This document shows, piece after piece, positions 1 through 7,873 of a stretch of 64,000 nucleotides of DNA. Under the pieces are notes generated by a model. It saw only the letters and a list, made by a program, of their open reading frames with translations, did not search any database and was not told where the DNA came from. Each line of letters starts with the position of its first letter. The first letter of the stretch is position 1. The position numbers were made by a program, and so were the translations under genes. Source of the stretch: Gelidibacter japonicus (GTDB lineage: Bacteria > Bacteroidota > Bacteroidia > Flavobacteriales > Flavobacteriaceae); the NCBI RefSeq assembly GCF_010725055.1, contig NZ_BJKB01000002.1, forward strand, positions 186,001 to 250,000. Direction: 5' to 3'.

Positions 1-776
1 TTTTTAAAAATATTGAAATTCTCAAAGCTTTTTCAATTAGGTCAGAACAAGCTATTCAACTAGAAGCCTCTGATATTTCTGAATTTTCAGAGTTAAATAT
101 TGAAATTGAGGCGTTAACATCAAAATTGTCCACAGACTACCATAACTTAAAGCAGTTTACAGAAAACCTCTCGCATGAAGTCCAAACACCCTTGGCTATC
201 ATTCAAGCAAAAATTGAAAATTTGATTGATGGATCGAAAGACCTGGAACAAGACCATTTAAAAACACTTTATGATATTCAAGACAATACAAAACGACTTT
301 CCAAATTAAATAAAAGCCTTATCCTATTGACACGAATTGACAATCAACAATTTCATGATGTTGAAGCAATTTCAGTAAATACTATAATCGAAGAACTTTT
401 AGAAAATCTAAAGGACATTTGGAACCATAAGAAGCTTGAAATTAATTTCTCTTCCCGTTCTGAAACTCGTATTTTAATGGACAGGAGTTTAGCAGATATT
501 TTGTTCTCCAACCTTATAGGAAATGCCATAAAATACACTAATGCGAATGGGAACATAACTATTGCGATCACTTCTGACAGTTTCAAAATTTCCAACAACG
601 GCGACAACAAGATAGCTGGCTCGGACCAATTGTTTCATCGATTTTATAAAGAAAACAAACAGTCCAAGTCATTAGGCCTCGGATTGGCCATAGTTAAAAA
701 AATATGTGACTATTATAATTTTGAGCTTACTTATACCTATTCAAATAACATCCATGAGTTTGAAATTCAGTTCTGA
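1..776 (+). CDS. Sensor histidine kinase, C-terminal part (cut by window edge)
   Basis: The reading frame is open from base 3, so the true start lies left of the window; the first in-frame start-like codon (TTG at 126) is internal. The visible part holds a short linker, then a HisKA H-box with phospho-accepting His at codon 174-176 in the context LSHEVQTPL, then a HATPase domain with N-box NLIGNAIKY, an F-box-like LFHRFYK and a G2 box GLGLAIV. The G1 box is reduced to SNNGD. It is presumably the kinase of a two-component system whose response regulator lies upstream, outside the window. It is followed at 65 bp by a COG4705 membrane protein. The family is certain; the signal sensed is unknown. 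Confidence 0.9.
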   Translation, partial: FKNIEILKAFSIRSEQAIQLEASDISEFSELNIEIEALTSKLSTDYHNLKQFTENLSHEVQTPLAIIQAKIENLIDGSKDLEQDHLKTLYDIQDNTKRLSKLNKSLILLTRIDNQQFHDVEAISVNTIIEELLENLKDIWNHKKLEINFSSRSETRILMDRSLADILFSNLIGNAIKYTNANGNITIAITSDSFKISNNGDNKIAGSDQLFHRFYKENKQSKSLGLGLAIVKKICDYYNFELTYTYSNNIHEFEIQF

Positions 777-794
777 TCCTTTCTCTCTTTAAAA

Positions 795-821
795 TCTCTT
801 TAGAATTCCATTGTAATTTTA
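795..821 (+). promoter_or_regulatory. 27-bp putative operator, copy 1
   Basis: The element starts TCTCTTTAGAATT and ends GTAATTTTA. It matches a second copy at 1609-1635 at 23 of 27 positions, and differs only in the middle. Within it, AATT recurs 11 bp apart (804-807 and 815-818), the spacing used by OmpR/PhoB-type response regulators. It lies 19 bp before the start of the COG4705 gene and just after the kinase gene. That it binds the neighbouring response regulator is inference. Confidence 0.5.
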
Positions 822-840
822 AGCCTTACTTAAAATAAAA

Positions 841-1605
841 ATGGAACATTTAAACAAAGTCGCCAAGATAACATTCTTGTTTTGGTGCATGAAAATCGTT
901 GCGACCACACTTGGGGAAACTTTAGGAGATTTTATAGCCCAAACGTTGGGCTTGGGTTATACTGTGGGTATTTCCATAACACTCGTTTTTTTCTTGATTG
1001 TCTTGAGCATACAGCTCTATTCAAAAAAATATATCCCACTTTTCTTTTGGCTGGTTATCATTGCAACGACCACCCTCGGCACAGAAATTTCTGATTTTAT
1101 GGACCGAAGTTTAGGACTTGGTTACACTTATGGTAGTATCATCTTATGCGCAGGACTCTTATTGACCCTGTTGATTTGGTATTTGAGTTTCAAAAATCTT
1201 GAGGTCCATCCTATTTATCAAAGGAAGAAAGAATTGCTCTTTTGGACTGCCGTACTGTTCTCTAACAGTCTGGGCACGGCTTTTGGCGACTATCTAAGTG
1301 ACAATATCGGGTTGAGTTATCTCATGGGAGCTTTAGTTACGGCATCTATAATTGCATTGGTTATTGGGTTGCATTATTTTACCAAGGCCAACCAAATCCT
1401 GTTGTTTTGGATTGCCTTTGTTTTTACCCGCCCATTTGGCGCCACCTTTGGTGACTTTCTTACCAAGCCTATAGCCAAAGGCGGATTGGATTTAGGCACA
1501 TTAACAGCATCCATTATAGCAATGGTACTCATGGCGATCTTTATTTTCGTTTCTCACTCAAAGTTAAGAACCAGTAACACAGGTTTAGTAAAGCCAACCA
1601 CTTAA
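841..1605 (+). CDS. COG4705-type membrane protein with four internal repeats
   Basis: This is a 254-residue polytopic membrane protein built from four related units of roughly 60 residues. Each begins with (L/F)xFW, continues with a TxLGxxxGDF-like segment and ends in GLGY or GLSY followed by xxG. The units start near residues 12, 68, 132 and 188; the fourth is the most diverged. This matches the uncharacterised membrane-anchored family COG4705, whose biochemical role I do not know. The conserved acidic residue in each GDF/SDF motif would sit in or beside a membrane helix and could be functional. The gene lies between a sensor kinase and an LTA-synthase-like enzyme and shares an upstream element with the latter, so it is probably part of the same regulon. 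Confidence 0.75.
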   Translation: MEHLNKVAKITFLFWCMKIVATTLGETLGDFIAQTLGLGYTVGISITLVFFLIVLSIQLYSKKYIPLFFWLVIIATTTLGTEISDFMDRSLGLGYTYGSIILCAGLLLTLLIWYLSFKNLEVHPIYQRKKELLFWTAVLFSNSLGTAFGDYLSDNIGLSYLMGALVTASIIALVIGLHYFTKANQILLFWIAFVFTRPFGATFGDFLTKPIAKGGLDLGTLTASIIAMVLMAIFIFVSHSKLRTSNTGLVKPTT

Positions 1606-1608
1606 AAG

Positions 1609-1635
1609 TCTCTTTAGAATTGGAACGTAATTTTA
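1609..1635 (+). promoter_or_regulatory. 27-bp putative operator, copy 2
   Basis: Second copy of the element at 795-821, matching at 23 of 27 positions. It again carries AATT twice, 11 bp apart, and again lies directly upstream of a start (ATG at 1650). Its presence before two consecutive genes argues for coordinated control, perhaps by the two-component system whose kinase ends at 776. Confidence 0.5.
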
Positions 1636-1649
1636 TTCGAAAATTAACA

Positions 1650-3623
1650 ATGACAACATTTAGATTACCGCAAAGGTTTACATTATTAAAATCTTTCATT
1701 TTTATTTTTATCCTATCTTCAACAGCAATTAGAGTGCTTTTATTTATTTGGAGTTTTAATGAAGTAGATGTGAACTTATTTCATATTGTCAATACTTTTT
1801 TAATCGGCTTTCTATTTGACCTTGGAACCATCTCGCTGTTTTTGACGCCATATGTACTGTATCTTTTGTTACTCCCTAAAAAATTACATGGCAGTTTATT
1901 TGATAGAATTACCACCTATAGTGCCTATCTTTTAGGCTTGATCATTATAATCTTTTCGTTTATAGCTGAAATCACTTTTTGGGAAGAGTTCAAAAGTCGT
2001 TTTAATTTTATAGCAGTAGATTATTTGATTTACACCAATGAAGTCTTAAAAAACATCAATGAAAGCTATCCCATAAAAATAATCATATTGATAATTTCTG
2101 TCATTTTATACGGTTTGCTATTTCTTACATGGAAGATCGGTGCCTTTAAAAAAACTTTTAATAATGACAACGGCTTTCAGCAGAAACTTATTCCCTCCGC
2201 TTTCATTCTCTCGATTGCATTATTTTTCGGGTTATTAATTACCAATAAAAATGCTGAACAATTTGAAAATCGCTACAATAATGAACTGGCAAAATCGGGT
2301 ATTTACTCATTCGTTGCGGCATTCAGAACCAACGAACTCCCATATACCGATTTTTATAAAACCATCCCTATTGACCAGGCATTTACGATCGTCAAAAATA
2401 GTTTCAAATCCCCAAAAGAACATTTGGTATCTCCTAATAAAAACGAAATCTATAGAAGTATTCACAACAATGACAGCCTGACCAAGCCCCTACGCCCTAA
2501 TGTTATTTTCATCTGTATTGAAAGCTTCAGTGGAAATTACTTAACGTCATTTGGCAATAAAGACCATATCACGCCTCATCTCGATTCCATAAGCTCAGAA
2601 AGTCTGTTTTTTACCAATCTTTTTGCTACGGGAACACGTACAGTTAGAGGTATGGAAGCCATAACTTTATCCATTCCCCCAACTCCTGGCAGAAGTATCG
2701 TAAAGCGAAAGAACAATCAAAACTTATTTACTATAGGCGAAGTGTTCAAATCAGAAGGATATGAACGTAACTTTTTTTACGGTGGTGATGGCTATTTTGA
2801 CAATATGAATACCTTTTTTGGCGGGAATGGGTTCAATATTATTGACAGAGGCCGTGGTTTTTTAATTGATAAGAGTATCCCAACCACCCGCACAAACATT
2901 GAAGACAAAGAAGTCACTTTTGAAAATGCATGGGGAGTTTGTGACGAGGACATTTATAATAAGGTCATTGCTGAAGCAGACAAGGCCTTTTCAAATAAAA
3001 AGTTGTTTTTTGATTTTGTAATGACGACATCCAACCACCGACCTTACACCTATCCTGAAGGTAAAATTGACATTCCTTCCGGGACAGGTAGACATGGTGC
3101 AGTTAAATACACCGACTTTGCCATTGGTCAATTTTTAAAACAAGCCCAATCAAAACCTTGGTATTCTAATACCATTTTTGTAATCATGTCAGACCATTGT
3201 GCCTCCGTTGCTGGACGTTGGGATTTGGATGTGAAAAACTATCATATTCCAGCCTTTATCTATAATTTGTCCAACACAAAACCAATCAAAATTGATAAAC
3301 TTTGCTCACAGATTGATATTTTCCCAACACTGTTTGGCCTTTTAAATTGGGACTATAACTCGAATCTATTCGGTAAGGATATTTTGGAGATGGCTCCTGG
3401 TGAGGAACGTGCCTTTTTAGGTAATTACCGAAAACTGGGCTATATAAAGAACAATCAGATTATGATTTTAAGTGAACAGGAAAAAAGCAATTATTACAAA
3501 TGGAATCCAAACCAAAACAGTTTAGAAACTTTGCCCATGAATGAGAATTTCCTGAATGAAACTGTAGCTTTCTATCAAGTAGCAGATTATCTCTATAGAA
3601 ATGAAGGTTTAAAACTTAAATAA
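1650..3623 (+). CDS. LTA synthase family sulfatase-fold phosphoglycerol/phosphoethanolamine transferase
   Basis: The protein has 657 residues from ATG 1650. An in-frame TTG at 1620 exists but lies inside the shared 27-bp element, so it is less likely. About five N-terminal membrane segments (to about residue 200) precede a periplasmic alkaline-phosphatase-superfamily domain. Visible motifs are IESFSG (metal ligand Glu), ATGTRTVRGMEA (candidate catalytic Thr) and MSDHCAS (metal-binding Asp-His). Relatives transfer phosphoglycerol or phosphoethanolamine head groups to envelope glycans or lipid A and release diacylglycerol. The substrate here cannot be told from sequence. The neighbouring DAG kinase and PAP2 phosphatase fit recycling of that diacylglycerol. 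Confidence 0.88.
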   Translation: MTTFRLPQRFTLLKSFIFIFILSSTAIRVLLFIWSFNEVDVNLFHIVNTFLIGFLFDLGTISLFLTPYVLYLLLLPKKLHGSLFDRITTYSAYLLGLIIIIFSFIAEITFWEEFKSRFNFIAVDYLIYTNEVLKNINESYPIKIIILIISVILYGLLFLTWKIGAFKKTFNNDNGFQQKLIPSAFILSIALFFGLLITNKNAEQFENRYNNELAKSGIYSFVAAFRTNELPYTDFYKTIPIDQAFTIVKNSFKSPKEHLVSPNKNEIYRSIHNNDSLTKPLRPNVIFICIESFSGNYLTSFGNKDHITPHLDSISSESLFFTNLFATGTRTVRGMEAITLSIPPTPGRSIVKRKNNQNLFTIGEVFKSEGYERNFFYGGDGYFDNMNTFFGGNGFNIIDRGRGFLIDKSIPTTRTNIEDKEVTFENAWGVCDEDIYNKVIAEADKAFSNKKLFFDFVMTTSNHRPYTYPEGKIDIPSGTGRHGAVKYTDFAIGQFLKQAQSKPWYSNTIFVIMSDHCASVAGRWDLDVKNYHIPAFIYNLSNTKPIKIDKLCSQIDIFPTLFGLLNWDYNSNLFGKDILEMAPGEERAFLGNYRKLGYIKNNQIMILSEQEKSNYYKWNPNQNSLETLPMNENFLNETVAFYQVADYLYRNEGLKLK

Positions 3624-3828
3624 TAAGATCTAATGAATACTTAAATTTTTGATAATTTATGTCGGTAAATTAATATCTTTCAAACCCATTTCAGACTTTT
3701 GTAGGAGACAACACAAGTCTAAATTTTTGAATGAAGATTGGTCTTGTCAGTAATTTAAGAAATTGTCCTTTCGATCGATATAAGCCTAGGGTGTTATAAC
3801 CCGGTAGTGGAAATAAAAGAAAACCTAT

Positions 3829-4710
3829 TTGAAACATATCCATTTTATAGTGAATCCTGTATCTGGTTCCGGGAACCAGCCAATCAATCAGAAATTTTTA
3901 AAGAAATTTTTTGATGAGAGGGAGTATGTGGTCACTATAAAAAAATCTACATATAAAAAGCACGCCAAAGTTTTGACCGAATCATCCATCGACGAAGGGG
4001 CACATATTATTGTAGCCTGTGGTGGTGACGGTACAATTAACGAAGTAGCCTCCTGTTTGGTCAATACCAATATCGTTTTGGGCATCATCCCACTGGGCTC
4101 AGGAAACGGCTTGGCATCCAATTTAAAGATTCCAAAAGATATTGAACGTGCCACCGCTCTAATCAAAACAGCATCCGTCAACAAAATTGATGTAGGCTGT
4201 GTCAATGAGCATTATTTTTTTAGTAATACGGGCATCGGTATTGACGCACAAGTCATTAGACACTATGAAAACTCGAATGAACGAAAATTAATTAGCTATT
4301 TAAAATCTTCTCTGAAAGCCTTGAGGTGTTTTAAATATAAAAATAAAATCACGGTTGAAGTTAACGGACATACTATCCAAACCCATCCGTTTTTGGTATT
4401 TGTTTCCAACTCCAATGAAATGGGCTATAAGATCAGCTTGACACCAATGGCATCTTTACAGGATGGCTTGCTGGATATTTTAATTGTTTCGAAAATGTCT
4501 AGATTGAAATCACTATACTTCGGATTGTTGATCTTGCTTAAAAAACCTCATTTAATAAAGGAGGCTAAGTGTTATCAATCAAAAAAAGTCATAATTCGTC
4601 AAACCAATCAGAGTGCTTATGAAACTCAAATTGATGGTGAGTTCTTCAATATCGATGGTGAGGCCATCAACATTTCACTATTGGAAAAGTCACTTCAAGT
4701 TATTTTTTGA
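3829..4710 (+). CDS. Diacylglycerol/lipid kinase family protein (DAGK catalytic domain)
   Basis: A 293-residue soluble lipid kinase of the YegS/DgkB type. Motifs are VNPVSG (residues 8-13), the nucleotide-binding GGDGTINEV (from 65), PLGSGNGLA (from 88) and a C-terminal DGE. The start is a TTG at 3829, preceded in frame by a stop at 3814; no ATG gives the conserved N-terminus. It would convert diacylglycerol to phosphatidic acid, or phosphorylate another lipid. It follows the LTA-synthase-like gene by 205 bp, a pairing that makes sense because that enzyme family releases diacylglycerol. Its 3' end overlaps the opposing PAP2 gene by 16 bp. Confidence 0.88.
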   Translation: MKHIHFIVNPVSGSGNQPINQKFLKKFFDEREYVVTIKKSTYKKHAKVLTESSIDEGAHIIVACGGDGTINEVASCLVNTNIVLGIIPLGSGNGLASNLKIPKDIERATALIKTASVNKIDVGCVNEHYFFSNTGIGIDAQVIRHYENSNERKLISYLKSSLKALRCFKYKNKITVEVNGHTIQTHPFLVFVSNSNEMGYKISLTPMASLQDGLLDILIVSKMSRLKSLYFGLLILLKKPHLIKEAKCYQSKKVIIRQTNQSAYETQIDGEFFNIDGEAINISLLEKSLQVIF

Positions 4711-5288
4711 TCGTTTTTGTCAGCCTTAAATTTGTTTATTGCATAGATGTTGAGCTTATAAAATAAGGCTCCAGTCAAAACGCCAAACAACATTCCCAAT
4801 AACACATCCAAAGGATAATGAACTCCAATGTAGATACGACTATACCCCATTAAAATGGCCCACACGATCAAAAGATAAATAAGATATTTAAATCGTTTTT
4901 TCAATGTCAGGCCAATAAATATTGCTGCCGCCATCGTATTGGAAGCATGACCCGAAAAGAATCCATATTGTCCTCCGCAACTCGATTTCACCAATCGCAT
5001 CCCGTCAATCAGTTCAGCCAAATGACACGGTCTCAATCTTTGGAATCCACTTTTGAAAAGATTGGTCACTTGGTCAGTTACCAAGATCATTAATGCAACA
5101 GCCAAAAGAGTTATCAATACCGCTTTTAACCGCATTTGTCTAAACATCAGATAGAGCAACAAAGCATAAAACGGAATCCAATTGAATTTGGACGTGTAAG
5201 CCATCCAGAACGGATCCCAGGTTGTTGTCCCAAGACTGTTCAAATAAATAAAAACATCAGTATCTAACTGTAGAATTTGATCAATCAT
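4695..5288 (-). CDS. PAP2 superfamily membrane phosphatase
   Basis: A 197-residue, roughly five-helix membrane protein with all three PAP2 motifs: KSGFQRLRP (79-87), FSGH (111-114) and SRIYIGVHYPLD (150-161), including the catalytic His and Asp. Relatives dephosphorylate undecaprenyl diphosphate, phosphatidate, phosphatidylglycerol phosphate or lipid A. The substrate is not decidable here. Its start codon overlaps the stop of the upstream 75-residue gene (TAATG at 5286-5290 on the minus strand). Its 3' end converges on and overlaps the DAG kinase, its functional counterpart. Confidence 0.9.
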   Translation of the reverse strand: MIDQILQLDTDVFIYLNSLGTTTWDPFWMAYTSKFNWIPFYALLLYLMFRQMRLKAVLITLLAVALMILVTDQVTNLFKSGFQRLRPCHLAELIDGMRLVKSSCGGQYGFFSGHASNTMAAAIFIGLTLKKRFKYLIYLLIVWAILMGYSRIYIGVHYPLDVLLGMLFGVLTGALFYKLNIYAINKFKADKNDQKIT

Positions 5289-5515
5289 TAGGCATTGTAT
5301 CTTTCAATTTCACGATCGTAGAAGTCGGTAGCCAGCTGAATTAAATTCTCAGTTTCAGAAGCAATTTCCTTTTCGTCATGTTCATCAAACTCTTCCATCC
5401 ATTCCACTTCATCATCTTCCAGATTTAAAATAAATCGTGGAAATTCTGTATGAATAATATAGATGGCATCAGGATAATCTGTATTGTCGCCGAGTATGAA
5501 TTTTGGTAGTTCCAT
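5288..5515 (-). CDS. Small acidic conserved hypothetical protein
   Basis: A 75-residue soluble, strongly acidic protein (ELPKFILGD near the start, then an EDDEVEWMEEFDEHDEKE-rich middle). I recognise it only as the kind of short conserved protein seen in Flavobacteriaceae; no domain is named. It is translationally coupled to the PAP2 phosphatase through a TAATG overlap, so the two are co-expressed. Coding is supported by that overlap and by normal codon use. Confidence 0.7.
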   Translation of the reverse strand: MELPKFILGDNTDYPDAIYIIHTEFPRFILNLEDDEVEWMEEFDEHDEKEIASETENLIQLATDFYDREIERYNA

Positions 5516-5707
5516 TTTTTTGTTGTGAGTTATGAATACTTAAAGTTCAATTAAGTTATTTTAAGAAATAAGTTATAAGAGTGTCTAAGGTTACGAGTAT
5601 TTGAAGTGCAAAAAATTACAAGCAATTGACGTCCTTAAAGTTAAAAACTTTTTAAATGCTTTAGGTGAAATTTAATTAGAGCGTAAAAGTATCAAATTTT
5701 ATTTAGT
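5516..5707. other. AT-rich intergenic stretch
   Basis: An AT-rich stretch between the acidic small gene and the four-helix-bundle remnant. It presumably holds the promoter of the 75-residue gene and PAP2 operon. I see no convincing TAnnTTTG box, ORF or hairpin. Confidence 0.4.
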
Positions 5708-5965
5708 TTATGGCTTATAACTTACTAGCAATTGAAGTAAAAATAGCCAAACTCATTCTAATTTCATTTTATAAAATCTCTTGGCCTTCTTGATCTACAC
5801 GCTTCCCTATAATAAGCCCCCAATACTTGTCCCTGATTTAGTCAGTTCATTTCTTACCACTAAACCTTCCGTTGATGATGGCAAGACAGAAACCAAGTTT
5901 ATTATAGCAATGGCACATTGAACTGCCCGTTTTTATAAAATAGTTGCAAATTCCTTATGAGTCAT
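5708..5965 (-). pseudogene. Decayed four-helix-bundle (S23/IVS-type) protein gene
   Basis: On the minus strand, an ATG at 5965 opens a frame reading MTHKEFATIL, then a TAA, then KRAVQCAIAIINLVSVLP and STEGLVVRNELTKSGTSIG. At a run of five G (5817-5821 as C on plus) the frame must shift by one base to continue as AYYREACRSRRPRDFI. The end, VWLFLLQLLVSYKP, is readable in the original frame, with a further stop before it. The order RSGTSxGANYREACRAxS...FI...FWLxLL is the signature of the S23/four-helix-bundle family (TIGR02436), normally about 115-120 residues. Two stops, a frameshift and a shortened middle mark it as dead. Confidence 0.72.
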
Positions 5966-6062
5966 ATCCAATAGAATTTACTTTAGAATTTCATTACTTC
6001 AAACATAAGAGACTTTTACGGGTCATTTTTCATAAACTCTAAACCTTAGACACTTTCCGACT

Positions 6063-7442
6063 TTAGACATTTCCTAGCCTTATTAATTTCTTCGTCAAAT
6101 AATTAAATCTAATAAATAACATGATAGCAGCACAGGTCAATCCAGCTATAAGTCCGAGCCATATGCCAGCACTTCCAAAAGCCTCCTCTTTTCCTAAAAA
6201 GAAGCTAATCGGAAACCCGATTGCCCAATAGGATATAAACGTAATTATGGTCGGAATTTTAACATCCTGTAAGCCTCTCAGCGCACCAAGGGCAACCACT
6301 TGTAAACTATCGCTAATTTGAAATATTGCCGATAGTAAAAGTAAAGTGGACGCAATAGCAACAACTTCTCTGGTATCAATAGCATTTAATGGATCGTCCA
6401 AATCCACATAAATAGTTGGTAACACCTTATGTAAAAGCACAAATGCCAATGCAAAGACAACGGCCAAAATAACACCCAATAAAAAAATGGATATGGCTAT
6501 TCGACGTAATTCCGTGAAATTCCGAAGTCCTTTTTGATTGCCTACCCTAATCATAGCGGCAACACTTAAACCTGTGGCCACCATAAAGGTCATTGAAGAC
6601 AGGTTCAACGCAATTTGATTTGCGGCCTGTGGATTCTGTCCCAAGGTACCACTGAGCCAAATGGCAGAGGTAAAAATACCCACCTCAAAAAACATTTGCA
6701 TGGCACTTGGAAACCCGATATTAACGACCTTCTTAATCATAGGCGCTTCCAAAACAAAAATTTTGATATTGGTGACATAGGCCTTCGATTTATCTCGAGC
6801 TTTCAAAACCCACCAGATAAAAAACACCATCACAACTCTTGAAATTAAGGTTCCAATAGCAGCCCCGACAATACCCATCTCAGGAAAACCAAACTTCCCA
6901 AAAATCAACAGGTAATTGAGCACTACATTGATAATGTTGGCTATAATGGTTGCATACATAGGATATTTGGTAAGCGAAAGACCATCACTAAACTGTTTAA
7001 AAGCTTGAAACACAATCAATGGAATCAACGAAAATGCTACCAAATCCAAATACGGAATAGCCAATTTCACGACCTCTTCCGGTTGATCCATAATATACAT
7101 TAAAGGTTTGGCCAGTAAAAGGAGTAAAAACAGAACAATTCCCAAAGCAGTGCACAAGAACAAACCATGCTTTAGCGCCGATTTCCCTTTTTTGAAATTG
7201 TTTTCAGTATCAGCCTCTGCCACCAAAGGCGTAATAGCGGTTGAAAAACCAATCCCAATAGACATGGCAATGAATACAAAACTATTGCCCAAAGACACAG
7301 CAGCAAGCTCTGCCGCACCCAATTGTCCCACCATGATATTGTCCACAAGACTCACAAAGGTATGACCCAACATGCCTAACATGACTGGTGCCGCTAGGTT
7401 TAAGTTATACCTAAATTCTTTTGTATATTGAGATAAAATCAC
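6063..7442 (-). CDS. MATE family multidrug/Na+ efflux transporter
   Basis: A 459-residue, twelve-helix inner-membrane exporter of the NorM/MATE type. The N-terminal half has the family pattern PVMLGMLGHTFVSLVDNIMVGQLG and the second repeat starts near residue 235. It is expected to expel cationic drugs or metabolites using a Na+ or H+ gradient. The start is GTG at 7442; a TAnnTTTG promoter box lies just upstream (7461-7468). It stands alone, with a dead gene downstream and a 431-bp gap upstream. Confidence 0.92.
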   Translation of the reverse strand: MILSQYTKEFRYNLNLAAPVMLGMLGHTFVSLVDNIMVGQLGAAELAAVSLGNSFVFIAMSIGIGFSTAITPLVAEADTENNFKKGKSALKHGLFLCTALGIVLFLLLLLAKPLMYIMDQPEEVVKLAIPYLDLVAFSLIPLIVFQAFKQFSDGLSLTKYPMYATIIANIINVVLNYLLIFGKFGFPEMGIVGAAIGTLISRVVMVFFIWWVLKARDKSKAYVTNIKIFVLEAPMIKKVVNIGFPSAMQMFFEVGIFTSAIWLSGTLGQNPQAANQIALNLSSMTFMVATGLSVAAMIRVGNQKGLRNFTELRRIAISIFLLGVILAVVFALAFVLLHKVLPTIYVDLDDPLNAIDTREVVAIASTLLLLSAIFQISDSLQVVALGALRGLQDVKIPTIITFISYWAIGFPISFFLGKEEAFGSAGIWLGLIAGLTCAAIMLFIRFNYLTKKLIRLGNV

Positions 7443-7460
7443 CCTTAAATTTTAAAGATG

Positions 7461-7493
7461 CAAAGGTAGTAGATTGCTCATCCATACCTCCAA
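7461..7493 (-). promoter_or_regulatory. Promoter of the MATE gene (-33 TTG, -7 TACCTTTG)
   Basis: On the minus strand, TACCTTTG (7468-7461) fits the Bacteroidota -7 consensus TAnnTTTG. A TTG at 7493-7491 lies 22 bp further upstream, within the usual -33 spacing. The predicted leader before the GTG start is about a dozen bases. Confidence 0.55.
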
Positions 7494-7735
7494 TTTTCCA
7501 ATTTAATTTCCAAAAAAAACCACCAACCAATTGATAGTTATCAACTTACAAGACAAATTTGTTAATAAGTTACTTCCATTTAATTGCTCAAAATCATGAT
7601 AACGGTTATTTTTACATAAATTATATGATGGTTTGTCCTATTCATATTTTTGGATGACAGTCAACGTATAATATCGAAAGTTTTAGCTATTATTTTAGAG
7701 GGATTTAAAAATTTTATTGTTAAAACGTTTCAAAT
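7494..7735. other. Intergenic region with no recognised gene
   Basis: An AT-rich stretch between the MATE promoter and the hairpin at 7736-7763. It has no ORF of convincing composition and no repeat. It probably holds only upstream regulatory sequence. Confidence 0.4.
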
Positions 7736-7763
7736 CGAAAAAGGGGAATTTTTCCCCTTTTCG
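7736..7763 (-). terminator. Hairpin terminator downstream of the nitronate monooxygenase gene
   Basis: A run of CGAAAAAGGGGAA is followed by its near-perfect complement TTCCCCTTTTCG, giving a 12-13 bp stem with one bulged A and a short loop. It lies 110 bp beyond the stop of the minus-strand gene ending at 7874. The T-rich tract falls inside the stem rather than after it, so termination efficiency is uncertain. Confidence 0.5.
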
Positions 7764-7873
7764 TTTATAATAAAGTTTGGATACATTGGCTATGAATTAT
7801 GGATACTATTTTCGTGAAGCCCGTGATGAGTTTATTAGGAACGATAAGTATTCCGAAATACCAATTGAACTAT

